Source of the DNA: Clostridiales bacterium
GTDB taxonomy: Bacteria > Bacillota > Clostridia > Tissierellales > Dethiosulfatibacteraceae
Assembly (NCBI GenBank): GCA_003539375.1
Contig: DPPH01000070.1
Span: 1-10,009, forward strand
Reading direction: 5' to 3'
Length of the DNA: 10,009 nt
Shown: positions 1 to 7,082 of the stretch, piece after piece
Numbering within the stretch: position 1 is the stretch's first letter
Layout of the letters: each line of letters starts with the position of its first letter
Program-made: the position numbers and the translations under genes
Notes under the pieces: generated by a model
Told to the model about the DNA's origin: nothing
Databases searched by the model: none
Seen by the model: the letters and a program-made list of their open reading frames with translations, nothing else

Positions 1-10
1 ATCCTCCTTA
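1..10 (-). promoter_or_regulatory. Ribosome binding site of a minus-strand gene beginning off the left edge
   Basis: Read on the minus strand these bases are TAAGGAGGAT, a near-perfect Shine-Dalgarno sequence at the very edge of the window. A start codon would fall a few bases outside. With the TATAAT box at 77-72 and the operator at 112-150, this shows that a gene transcribed leftward starts just beyond position 1, with a leader of roughly 65 nt. Its product cannot be seen here. Confidence 0.75.
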
Positions 11-70
11 AAAATTATATTTTTACACCATTTCCCTTTTATAGAATAATTTTTATTCATTTCTAAAATT

Positions 71-82
71 AATTATACTCTA
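71..82 (-). promoter_or_regulatory. Core promoter (-10 box) of the off-window left gene
   Basis: The minus strand reads TAGAGTATAATT, with a consensus TATAAT at 77-72; transcription would start near 65. The position 17 bp upstream of the -10 box (100-95) reads AAGATT, a very poor -35 match, so the promoter probably needs an activator. The same 12 bases occur at 6951-6962, ahead of the adhesin operon, at the same distance from the same palindromes. Confidence 0.65.
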
Positions 83-111
83 TATAACTGTTAAAATCTT
101 GACTTTACTTA

Positions 112-150
112 ATTTGTCAATGACAAATTAAGTCACGTTTCGTGACAAAG
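112..150. promoter_or_regulatory. Tandem-palindrome operator, copy 1
   Basis: Two adjacent inverted repeats are seen. The first (112-128) is the perfect palindrome ATTTGTCA-A-TGACAAAT; the second (132-146) is GTCACG-TTT-CGTGAC, followed by AAA so that a third TGACAAA half-site is formed at 143-149. Their centres lie about 55 and 74 bp upstream of the predicted leftward start site. The 39-bp block matches 6992-7030 at 35 of 39 positions without gaps. The likely ligand is the HTH protein encoded at 7083-8600, because the other copy sits directly in front of that gene; binding itself is inferred. Two dyads suggest binding by two dimers. Confidence 0.75.
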
Positions 151-215
151 TATTCTGAGTAGCTATATTTATCTGATTTATAGAAAAACAATTAAAATAA
201 ATTAATTGAAGACAT
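151..215. other. AT-rich spacer with no recognised element
   Basis: Between the operator and the terminator there is AT-rich sequence with no convincing open reading frame, ribosome binding site or hairpin. It completes the gene-free stretch 1-291, whose other contents (ribosome binding site, promoter, operator, terminator, palindrome) are listed separately. Confidence 0.5.
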
Positions 216-249
216 AAAAAAACAAGGAACTCATTTCCTTGTTTTTTTT
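216..249. terminator. Bidirectional intrinsic terminator after the acidic membrane-protein gene
   Basis: The stem AACAAGGAA / TTCCTTGTT (221-229 with 235-243) is extended by an A-run at 216-220 and a T-run up to 249, around the 5-nt loop CTCAT. T-tracts are present on both strands. It ends the minus-strand unit 2838-292; since the leftward gene's promoter lies beyond it, it also insulates that gene from read-through. Confidence 0.85.
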
Positions 250-262
250 CTAAAATTTCTAA

Positions 263-289
263 AACACAAGGGGACTGTCCCCTTGTGTT
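263..289. repeat. 27-bp perfect palindrome, REP-like, 2 bp past a stop codon
   Basis: AACACAAGGGGAC and its exact reverse complement (263-275 and 277-289) flank a single T. The GC-rich core stands out in AT-rich surroundings. It begins two bases after the stop codon of the acidic membrane protein (292-294), and a short T-run follows on the minus strand, so the transcript could fold it into a 3' hairpin that stabilises or ends it. From memory, palindromes with a GGGGAC...GTCCCC core recur in many Firmicute genomes like REP elements, but only one copy is present here. It shares ACAAGG/CCTTGT with the neighbouring terminator stem. Confidence 0.7.
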
Positions 290-291
290 AT

Positions 292-969
292 TTACTCAAG
301 CAAATACAAGTACTTAACTATAAGGTTCTTGGTCTTATTGTATTCTTCTTCCGTGAGTCTTTCTCTAAGGTGTTCTGATACAAGTTTTTTATCTTCTGCT
401 GTTATACCATCCTTCATTAGACCTAACAAATAAGGAATATCCAACTTAGCTGCATACTTTATAGCCTCTATTTTATCTTCATTGGATATTTCTTCCTGTA
501 AACTCATATCAAAATCAATTTCACCATCTATCTTAATTCCCGTTTCAGAAGAGTAGCTAATACCTTCTTCTTCGCTAGTGTTTTCAGTAGTCTCATCCCC
601 TGTTAATTTTTCTTCTTTATATAACTCTTCTTGTTCTTCTTCTGAATCATTATTCCCAGGATTTCCCTCATCACTTGTTTCTTCTACAGACTCCGAGATG
701 TCACCCTCCCGATTATTATCATTATTAATATTTTCTTCACTACTATCTTTTATCTCTTCTTTTTTGTCTACTTCTTCTTTCCTTTCAGTTTCTTCATTTT
801 CCTCAATTGAAACCTCTGTTGTTATACCATCACTGTCTGTTACACTATTCTCTTCTTCTACATCAAAACCAGCAGGTTCTTCTGACACCTGCTGGTTTGC
901 ATTTGCAATATAAAATACTATAGGAATAATCAAGACAACTATGAGTAAAACTATTATCTTTTTATTCAT
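292..969 (-). CDS. Membrane-anchored acidic protein with C-terminal helical domain, function unknown
   Basis: The 225-aa product has one hydrophobic segment at about residues 4-22 (IIVLLIVVLIIPIVFYIA after MNKK), which is a signal anchor or uncleaved signal peptide placing the rest outside the membrane. Residues 25-150 are low complexity and extremely rich in Glu, Asp, Ser and Asn, and look like a disordered, highly negative spacer. Residues 155-225 are predicted helical, with EDKIEAIKYAAKLD and LTEEEYNKTKNLIVKYL, and may form a compact helical domain. No catalytic motif is visible and I do not recognise the family. The start follows a weak AGTAGGT site 6 nt upstream. It lies 21 bp downstream of the SLH protein gene with no terminator between, so the two are probably co-transcribed and may act together at the cell envelope. 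That functional link is inferred. Confidence 0.8.
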   Translation of the reverse strand: MNKKIIVLLIVVLIIPIVFYIANANQQVSEEPAGFDVEEENSVTDSDGITTEVSIEENEETERKEEVDKKEEIKDSSEENINNDNNREGDISESVEETSDEGNPGNNDSEEEQEELYKEEKLTGDETTENTSEEEGISYSSETGIKIDGEIDFDMSLQEEISNEDKIEAIKYAAKLDIPYLLGLMKDGITAEDKKLVSEHLRERLTEEEYNKTKNLIVKYLYLLE

Positions 970-990
970 ATCTATACCTACTTAATCTAA

Positions 991-2838
991 TTATTTAGCC
1001 AACAATCTCTCCATAACTATTACAGCTTCCAATCTTGTTGTAAGTCCCTTAGGGTCAAATTCTCCTGAAGTTCTACCTTCAACAATCCCTAATTCTTCAA
1101 CAACAGCTACACCTTCCATAGCCCAAGATGAAATTATTTCTTCGTCAGTAAAATTAGTTGCTCCTGCTTTACTACCTAAGTAATACTTAAGTTTAAGCAT
1201 TCTTGCAGCCATTACTGCCATTTCTTCTCTTGTAATATTGTCATTTGGTTTAAATTCAGTTTCTGATACTCCTTCGATCAACCCTGCATTGTAAGCTGCT
1301 GCAACTTCTTCATAGAACCAGTCACCAGCATCTACATCATCAAATATATCTTCACCTTGCAGACCAGACATTCCTAATAGTCTTACAAGCATAGCTGCAA
1401 ATTCTGCTCTAGTTACCTCAGTAAAAGGATCAAATTCTGCTCCTCTTCCCTGTATATATCCTCTAGCAGACATATTGTTTACTGTATCCTTATATTCTTG
1501 ACCCCAAGTGATTTCATCAATATCTGTGAATTCTAATGCTTCTGCTTCACCAACCATATATTGACTGAAACTATTTACTGCAAATCTAACAACACCTGCA
1601 TCTTCGTCGTATATTCCACCTATTAGATCATATTCTTCAGTTTCTTCATTATATCTAAATACACTTGGATAGTCAGAATCACCATCATAAGGTAAACTAA
1701 TATATACTGGTCCTTCTAAGTCATTATCACTTTCAAAAGTATATTTATTGTCTTCTTCTACAATCGATAGCTGAGTATCTTTTATTTCAGCAAAGCTATC
1801 TCCACTTAATATTAATGTTATATCATTGTAATTAACTGCTAAAGCTATCTCTTTATTATATCCTGTTTCTTCTAATACTTTTTCACTTATATTTACTTGA
1901 GCTACTGTTTCTTCACCTTCGTTTACAGATAGAGCCAGTAGTGCTCTATTTTCTTCAGGTTCATCACTTGATTCAATAAGTTCTGTCAATAGGTCATAAT
2001 CAATGTCTATAACAAATGGCACAACTTCTTCTGCAGGAGGTAATGCTCCTCCGCCACCGCCGCCGCCACCGGATGGTGGTGTTGTTGGTTCCGTATATTC
2101 AACTACTAGGTTATAGTCAACCATAAAGTCAAATACTATATCTTTGTCTGCCTGGGTAGAATCATTGTATCTTTCTGCTAAGTCTATTGCGGCTTGCTTA
2201 GCTTCCTCAGTAGGTGGGAAAGTTGTATTTGTTGCTTTTGAAATAAATGTTCTCGCCTCGTCATACATTCCACCATCATCAAAAATAGATTCAATTAAGG
2301 TTAAGTCTCCAATTTCATCTTCTTCATACATATATGAATCATATCCAGCTACTGTTCCATCAAATTTTGCTTCATTTAGATAGGCTAAACTAATACTGAA
2401 TTTTAAGAAGTAGTTGTCCATTTCTTCTTTAGTCATATCTTCTCTCAAATCATCATCAAATCCAGTCCAGTTATCAAAAGAATCTCTAAAACTAGTACCA
2501 TCATCTGTAGCTATATATCCACCTATATCATCTCTTTCACTGTCAATTACGTAATTATTATTTTCATCTACAAAATTTAAAATAAAGTCGTAATTTTCAT
2601 ATCTAGTATCACCTATGAACTGCTTTACTATTCCAGTAACTAGTCCAGGATCCTCTAATGATACGTAGGTATCAACTATATCCCCCAAAACTAATCTTTC
2701 TTCATTTGTTAGTCCTTCAGTTTCATCGAAAATATTTTTAGCAAAATTATCTGCCAAAGATGTTACTCCATATGCAAAACTAAAAGAACCTAATATTAAA
2801 ACCATCACAAGAGTTAAACTTAAAACTTTTTTACCCAT
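991..2838 (-). CDS. Secreted SLH-domain surface protein (615 aa)
   Basis: The ATG at 2838 is preferred over the GTG at 2847 because AAAGGTGG (2851-2844) sits 5 nt before it. Residues 1-24 form a signal peptide (basic MGKK, hydrophobic core, SFAYG end). Residues 25-247 are an acidic, probably helical domain I cannot assign. A linker with eight consecutive glycines lies at about 257-264. Residues 272-430 are a beta-rich domain ending in the VFRYNEETEEY and FAVNSFSQYMVG motifs often placed before SLH domains in clostridial wall proteins. Three SLH domains follow at about 436-488, 497-550 and 562-612, with the motifs VTRAE, ITREE and a degenerate TTRLE. SLH triplets bind secondary cell-wall polymer, so the protein is probably held on the outer wall, either as an S-layer component or a surface protein. 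It heads the unit with the acidic membrane protein. Confidence 0.93.
   Translation of the reverse strand: MGKKVLSLTLVMVLILGSFSFAYGVTSLADNFAKNIFDETEGLTNEERLVLGDIVDTYVSLEDPGLVTGIVKQFIGDTRYENYDFILNFVDENNNYVIDSERDDIGGYIATDDGTSFRDSFDNWTGFDDDLREDMTKEEMDNYFLKFSISLAYLNEAKFDGTVAGYDSYMYEEDEIGDLTLIESIFDDGGMYDEARTFISKATNTTFPPTEEAKQAAIDLAERYNDSTQADKDIVFDFMVDYNLVVEYTEPTTPPSGGGGGGGGALPPAEEVVPFVIDIDYDLLTELIESSDEPEENRALLALSVNEGEETVAQVNISEKVLEETGYNKEIALAVNYNDITLILSGDSFAEIKDTQLSIVEEDNKYTFESDNDLEGPVYISLPYDGDSDYPSVFRYNEETEEYDLIGGIYDEDAGVVRFAVNSFSQYMVGEAEALEFTDIDEITWGQEYKDTVNNMSARGYIQGRGAEFDPFTEVTRAEFAAMLVRLLGMSGLQGEDIFDDVDAGDWFYEEVAAAYNAGLIEGVSETEFKPNDNITREEMAVMAARMLKLKYYLGSKAGATNFTDEEIISSWAMEGVAVVEELGIVEGRTSGEFDPKGLTTRLEAVIVMERLLAK
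2046..2070. repeat. GGN codon run encoding a polyglycine linker
   Basis: A run of CCN triplets (GGN on the coding strand) encodes eight consecutive glycines in the SLH protein and is a GC-rich island in AT-rich DNA. It is the flexible joint between the N-terminal domain and the beta-rich domain. Such triplet runs can slip during replication in units of three, changing linker length without breaking the frame. Confidence 0.6.
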
Positions 2839-2893
2839 TTTTACCACCTTTCGAATATATTATTAGCTAAGTTATTTTATCAACATTGAGTAC

Positions 2894-2922
2894 ATTATAT
2901 CTAAGATAATTGTTAATGTAAA
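2894..2922 (-). promoter_or_regulatory. Sigma-A promoter of the SLH/acidic protein unit
   Basis: On the minus strand, TTTACA (2922-2917, 5/6 to consensus) and TATAAT (2899-2894, 6/6) are separated by exactly 17 bp. Transcription would start near 2887, giving a leader of about 49 nt before the ATG at 2838. Both boxes are good, in contrast to the two operator-linked promoters, so this unit is likely expressed constitutively and at high level, as expected for an abundant wall protein. Confidence 0.75.
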
Positions 2923-2991
2923 GGAAACAAGGGATTTTTGTCAAATAATTTTTCTAAAAAAATTAATATCCTAAATAATAAGTTTTTAAAA

Positions 2992-3019
2992 AAATATACC
3001 TGCCAGGGCAGGTATATTT
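2992..3019 (-). terminator. Intrinsic terminator of the large adhesin operon
   Basis: A perfect 13-bp inverted repeat (AAATATACCTGCC at 2992-3004, complement at 3007-3019) has a two-base centre that opens into a small loop. It lies 22 bp after the stop codon at 3042, and the minus strand continues into a T-run (2994-2988). It separates the operon from the independently promoted SLH gene downstream. Confidence 0.85.
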
Positions 3020-3041
3020 AATAAGTACTTTCAAATTATTT

Positions 3042-6000
3042 TTAATCTAATTCTTCCATCACAAAGTATAGTACCTTTACAGCCTCTGCTCTTGTTAAAT
3101 AATCTTTTGGTCTAAAACTTCCGTCCGGATAACCTTCGATCAATCCCTTATTTAATACTGATAGGACAGATGGTTTTGCCCATTGAGATATGTCTTCTAT
3201 ATCCTTAAATTCTACTTCAATTTCAGCTGCTTCTAATCCTAAGGCTCTAGCTATCATTACAGCCATTTGCTCTCTAGTTATCAAGTCAGCAGGTCCGAAA
3301 CTTGTCTCATTATATCCCTTAACTATGTCATGATATGCTGCTGTAGAAACATCCTCCGTAGACCACCTATTTAAAGCATCTTCAAAGGTCATATCAGAGT
3401 TTTTCTCAAGATCAAGAACTCTTACTAGTAATGAAGCAAATTCTTCTCTAGTGACATTATTATTAGGTCTAAAGGTACCATCAGGATATCCATTAATTAC
3501 ATCCTTCTCCATAATTCCTTCAATATAATCTATAGCCCAGTGTTCATTTATATCTGAGAAAGAATCTTCCTTGGACTCTTCACCCTCAGATTCATCCTTT
3601 ACTATTTCAAGATCATATACTCCGCTTCTGTAGTAGTTTCTACTGTCTAGAAGCTCTATTTTTACTGAAAAGATTCCTGATTCTTCTGGTGTTCCGCTTA
3701 TCTTTCCTTCTTCACTTATTGAAAGTCCTTCTGGAAGTCCTTCTGCAGACCAGTTATATGGCTCTCTTCCACCTTCACCTTCTAATTCCAATTGATACTC
3801 TTCCCCTTGAACACCATCAGGAAGCATCTCCGTTTCTATTTCTAATTTAGGTACTGATGGTCTAGTTGTAGTACTTGGTTCTTCTGGTTCTTCATCAGCA
3901 GTCCATTGTGCGTATAATACTATGCTCTCTATTGGTTCAAAAGGAAAACTTATTTCAATACCTTTTTCAGATTTAGTAAACCAACCTTTAAAAGTATGTA
4001 CCTCTTTTGAAGTAATTGGTGAAGTATTTATTGAATCACCAACTTTCATAGTTACAGCTGGTACTGATGTACCTCCTTGAGAATCAAAGGATATTACATT
4101 TGGAGTCTCGTTATTATAATACAAGATAGGATAACCGTCATTGTATCTTTCATCGTAGTACCAACTAAAAGCTTCCTCACTTTTACCATAATTTAAAGCA
4201 TGTATAAATGCTCCATTTGCTGGACCATAAGTAACTTCTTCATCTGAAGAATTAATGAATGAAATTGTTGAAGCATCAATACCTTTCATTTGATTTTCTG
4301 TAAGCTTAGTAGCTCCTGTGTTTATAAGAGAATTTGGTACAGAACCTTCCATATAGTAACAATTTGTATGAGCTGTATAGTATCCATTAGCACCGCTCAT
4401 TGGTCCTACCCTATCCTCTGGACCTATAATCTTGCCAGTATTATAACTATTATAGATATATGGAGGACCTCCGTAACCAACTATACCCCCGATATAAAAT
4501 CCACTGGTATTCGTTGTATCACTATATAAAACTTCTATATCACCTGTATTAAAGGAATTTTCTACTGTTCCATTATATAAGTATCCTACTATACCCCCAA
4601 TATCTCCAGCTATTGATGTATCCGGTGTAAGGGTACCTGTGATTAAATTACCGTTGTTATAGCAGTTTATAACTGGATTATCTCTAAATCCAGATCCATT
4701 CAATCGTCCTGCTATTCCTCCAACTTCAACAGACCTTCCACCTGTTATATTCCCTTCATTACTAGAATTTCTTAAAAAAGTATATGAATTAGAATTAAAT
4801 TGAACTCCAATTATTCCTCCTGCTGAACCCCTATCACCTAAAGTAATATTTCCTTCATTATGACAATTTTCAATTTTACCTGACCAAGAATAAGAACGTA
4901 TATCACTATTCCCCAAACCTACAATTCCACCTGCATAAATTTCACTATTATGATCTGCTATTATATCTAACTTATTAGTACAGTTACTGATTAGTCCTGT
5001 GCTATATCCTGCAACTCCGCCTATACCGCTATTGTTTGAAGGATCTTCTGTCAACTCAATCTTTCCACTTTCAATTACTAGATTAGATATAGATCCATTT
5101 TCTCCAAGATAACCAAACAATCCATAATTTTCACTATATGATATTTTAGTAATTGTTAATCCCTCTATTTTGAAATTATCTCCATCAAAATTTCCCATAA
5201 ATCTATGGTTATAATCTTTACCTATAGGCACCCACTCTTTATTGGAAAGATCTATATCACTTTTTAGTTTAAAATACTTCCCGGAATAGTTATTTCCGTT
5301 ATTTACATTGTAAGCAAGTTGTGAAAGCTGATTTGCAGTAGATATTTCAAAGGCTGTCTCTTCAGAAGTACCATCTCCTCCTCCAAAAGGATACATATCA
5401 GTAGATTCTATCTCTATTCCCCATACAGGGGGATATGACATCCACACGGTACTGTAGCCGTCTGTGTATGTAAAATAACCTTCTTTAGTAGTTGGAGTAG
5501 TATAATCATCCTTATTGTAAACTGTAATGTTTTCATTTCTATCAAATTCAATAAAAGTTTCTGCTACCATTTCACCATCTACAGTTATGTAAGGTTTGTC
5601 ACTATCATTATGCCAAGCCCATACTCCAGTACCATTTTCTGATACTACATTTCCTTTAATAATTACAGTAGCATTAGAAACTGCATAAACTCCATCGCCA
5701 TCATTTCCTCTCGATTCTGAGTTTCCCATGATTAAAGCTTCTCCACCAGCTCCAGCAAAAGTTCCTTTGCTGTAATCTCCATAACTAATAGCACTACCAG
5801 AAACACTAATAAAGGAATTCTCCTGAGTTGAATAAGCTCCATAAGAATTATTTGATGAAGACGTTGCATTGCCTCCAATATAAACTTGGGCTCCACTCAT
5901 AGCTCTAGCTCCATCTGACACTCCAATAGCATCCCCTTTTACTATAGCTGTAGAATTATTGGCATCTATACCGTAACCACCCTCAACATTGCCTAAAACA

Positions 6001-6629
6001 GTAATGCTTGAGTTATCGTATAGTTGTATAGCTGCACCTATTGAAGATTTTACATTATTATTCACAGTAGCTGAAGAATTAATACCTGTTGTGTATACTC
6101 CTGCTCTTTTTTGACCTGTTACTTCAACATTATTTAAAACATTTATGCTGCCTTCCGATAAATAAATACCATAAGCGGGGTAACCACTATCACCATAAGA
6201 ATATACGTTAGTAACTTCCATCTTACCATTACTTATAGTTATAGTACCTCTATTATCATAATAACCAGTAGTTGCCAAACCTGTTCCAGAAACATTAAAT
6301 TCACCCTCACCAATTAGGTCAATCTCTCCACCTAAGCCTACTTCCACTGTAGTATCACCAGTATTAGATACATCGAGATTAAAACCATTTAAATCGAAGG
6401 TGATTTTCTTTCCGCTAATTGTAATTTTACCAGTATGATTAACGTTTTTTAATAAAGTGATAATATCTCCATCAACAGATGCTGTTATAGCTTCACCTAT
6501 GGTTTCATAACTCACTTCTCCAATCTTACATTCAGGATCTACCTGGGCATAAGCTGCCTTTGTAATCCCCCCAAAAGCTGCAAAAACCATAACGAAAACT
6601 AAAAACCAGCTTAATATTTTTCTATACAT
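3042..6629 (-). CDS. Large modular SLH surface protein, adhesin-like (1195 aa)
   Basis: A signal peptide spans residues 1-28 (cleavage after AYA). Residues about 45-400 carry short beta-strand repeats rich in G, N, S, T and V, with many 'G-N-V/A' turns typical of a right-handed beta-helix. Residues about 430-770 hold a GLUG-type region with recurring GGIVGY-like turns (566-571, 604-608, 637-641, 678-683, 714-719) and 'N-G-N/D-I' strands. Residues 844-910 match an InlB B-repeat (Listeria-Bacteroides repeat: FDSQGG, FKGWFT, LYAQWT). Residues 928-1010 match a putative Ig domain (GREPYNWSAEGLPEGL, GKISGTPEESG). Three SLH domains lie at about 1024-1072, 1080-1133 and 1140-1190 (VTREE, ITREQ, LTRAE). 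The architecture is that of a wall-bound adhesin or surface-binding protein; the ligand is unknown. It starts 2 bp after the preceding gene's stop, with its GAGGAGG site inside that gene, so the two are translationally coupled. Confidence 0.93.
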   Translation of the reverse strand: MYRKILSWFLVFVMVFAAFGGITKAAYAQVDPECKIGEVSYETIGEAITASVDGDIITLLKNVNHTGKITISGKKITFDLNGFNLDVSNTGDTTVEVGLGGEIDLIGEGEFNVSGTGLATTGYYDNRGTITISNGKMEVTNVYSYGDSGYPAYGIYLSEGSINVLNNVEVTGQKRAGVYTTGINSSATVNNNVKSSIGAAIQLYDNSSITVLGNVEGGYGIDANNSTAIVKGDAIGVSDGARAMSGAQVYIGGNATSSSNNSYGAYSTQENSFISVSGSAISYGDYSKGTFAGAGGEALIMGNSESRGNDGDGVYAVSNATVIIKGNVVSENGTGVWAWHNDSDKPYITVDGEMVAETFIEFDRNENITVYNKDDYTTPTTKEGYFTYTDGYSTVWMSYPPVWGIEIESTDMYPFGGGDGTSEETAFEISTANQLSQLAYNVNNGNNYSGKYFKLKSDIDLSNKEWVPIGKDYNHRFMGNFDGDNFKIEGLTITKISYSENYGLFGYLGENGSISNLVIESGKIELTEDPSNNSGIGGVAGYSTGLISNCTNKLDIIADHNSEIYAGGIVGLGNSDIRSYSWSGKIENCHNEGNITLGDRGSAGGIIGVQFNSNSYTFLRNSSNEGNITGGRSVEVGGIAGRLNGSGFRDNPVINCYNNGNLITGTLTPDTSIAGDIGGIVGYLYNGTVENSFNTGDIEVLYSDTTNTSGFYIGGIVGYGGPPYIYNSYNTGKIIGPEDRVGPMSGANGYYTAHTNCYYMEGSVPNSLINTGATKLTENQMKGIDASTISFINSSDEEVTYGPANGAFIHALNYGKSEEAFSWYYDERYNDGYPILYYNNETPNVISFDSQGGTSVPAVTMKVGDSINTSPITSKEVHTFKGWFTKSEKGIEISFPFEPIESIVLYAQWTADEEPEEPSTTTRPSVPKLEIETEMLPDGVQGEEYQLELEGEGGREPYNWSAEGLPEGLSISEEGKISGTPEESGIFSVKIELLDSRNYYRSGVYDLEIVKDESEGEESKEDSFSDINEHWAIDYIEGIMEKDVINGYPDGTFRPNNNVTREEFASLLVRVLDLEKNSDMTFEDALNRWSTEDVSTAAYHDIVKGYNETSFGPADLITREQMAVMIARALGLEAAEIEVEFKDIEDISQWAKPSVLSVLNKGLIEGYPDGSFRPKDYLTRAEAVKVLYFVMEELD

Positions 6630-6631
6630 TC

Positions 6632-6931
6632 CTAATCCTCCTCATAAATTAAGTTCCTATCAATATTTTCTTTTAAAAGTTTAAATACATTTTGAAAATC
6701 CCCGACATCCAAAAAAATTCCACTAATCACCCCTTCATTTAAAATAAAATCTACATATAAATCATCTTTTTTCCTTAAAAGCATTGATACTATTTCCCCT
6801 TCTTTAATAGAAATTTTATACTCTCCTTCATTCTCAGGAATCATCTCTATTAAACCCTTTCTCACAATAAACCTATATGTAGATGTTTTGAAAAAACCAG
6901 TCTTTATTTTTATATGATAATCCACCTCCAT
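6632..6931 (-). CDS. Small cytosolic protein of unknown function, coupled to the adhesin gene
   Basis: The likely start is the ATG at 6931 (99 aa, MEVDYHIKIKTG...), which lies 5 nt after AGAGGTGA, a near-perfect Shine-Dalgarno; upstream GTG (6940) and ATG (6937) codons overlap that site and fit less well. The protein has no signal peptide or membrane segment. It alternates short hydrophobic beta-strands (YRFIVRKGLIEMIP, YKISIKEGEIVSMLL, LYVDFILNEGVISGIFL) and ends with a helix (FQNVFKLLKENI). This pattern would suit a PH/GRAM-like barrel, but that is a guess from the strand pattern and not a recognised match. It is the first gene after an operator-controlled promoter, overlaps the adhesin gene's ribosome binding site, and is divergent from the HTH gene, so it may be an accessory or control protein for the surface protein. 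Confidence 0.75.
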   Translation of the reverse strand: MEVDYHIKIKTGFFKTSTYRFIVRKGLIEMIPENEGEYKISIKEGEIVSMLLRKKDDLYVDFILNEGVISGIFLDVGDFQNVFKLLKENIDRNLIYEED

Positions 6932-6950
6932 ATACATCACCTCTGGTTTT

Positions 6951-6962
6951 AATTATACTCTA
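6951..6962 (-). promoter_or_regulatory. Core promoter (-10 box) of the adhesin operon
   Basis: The minus strand reads TAGAGTATAATT, with TATAAT at 6957-6952. The expected start site is near 6945, so the leader would be only about 14 nt and would begin almost at the Shine-Dalgarno. The -35 position (6980-6975) reads AACATT, a poor match, suggesting dependence on an activator bound at the palindromes whose centres lie about 55 and 74 bp upstream. Confidence 0.65.
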
Positions 6963-6991
6963 AATAATTTCGATAATGTTGCTTTTAGTCC

Positions 6992-7030
6992 ATTTGTCAT
7001 TGACAAATTTAGTCATGTTTCGTGACAAAA
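6992..7030. promoter_or_regulatory. Tandem-palindrome operator, copy 2, in the divergent promoter region
   Basis: The perfect palindrome ATTTGTCA-T-TGACAAAT (6992-7008) is followed by GTCATG-TTT-CGTGAC (7012-7026, one G-T mismatch in the arms) and AAA. It matches copy 1 (112-150) at 35/39 positions; the first dyad stays perfect because only its central base differs. It lies between the leftward adhesin operon promoter and the rightward promoter of the HTH gene, ending 3 bp before that gene's -35 box, so a bound protein could act on both. The HTH protein is the obvious candidate binder, by proximity. Confidence 0.8.
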
Positions 7031-7033
7031 GAG

Positions 7034-7062
7034 TTGTTATAATGAATTTACTTTGGTATAAT
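7034..7062 (+). promoter_or_regulatory. Promoter of the HTH regulator gene
   Basis: TTGTTA (7034-7039, 4/6 to consensus) and TATAAT (7057-7062) are spaced by 17 bp, placing the start site near 7069. This is downstream of the first base of the ATG at 7068, which supports translation from 7083. A second TATAAT at 7038-7043 has no acceptable -35 partner. The operator immediately upstream suggests autoregulation. Confidence 0.65.
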
Positions 7063-7082
7063 TCATTATGGGAGGCGAGAGA

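Noticed and set aside
578..913. 111-aa plus-strand open frame rich in serine
   Set aside because: It is the complement of the acidic low-complexity region of the minus-strand gene; Glu/Asp codon runs read as Ser/Phe on the other strand. No ribosome binding site is seen.
2937..2943. A single TTTGTCA half-site upstream of the SLH protein promoter, about 53 bp before its start site
   Set aside because: The spacing is within 2 bp of that in the two true operator promoters, but the other palindrome arm and the second dyad are absent, the promoter has good -35 and -10 boxes, and a 7-mer of this composition can occur by chance in AT-rich DNA.
4290..4529. 79-aa plus-strand open frame inside the adhesin gene (similarly 2144-2383)
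   Set aside because: Both lie wholly within well-supported minus-strand coding sequence and lack domain content or a start signal.
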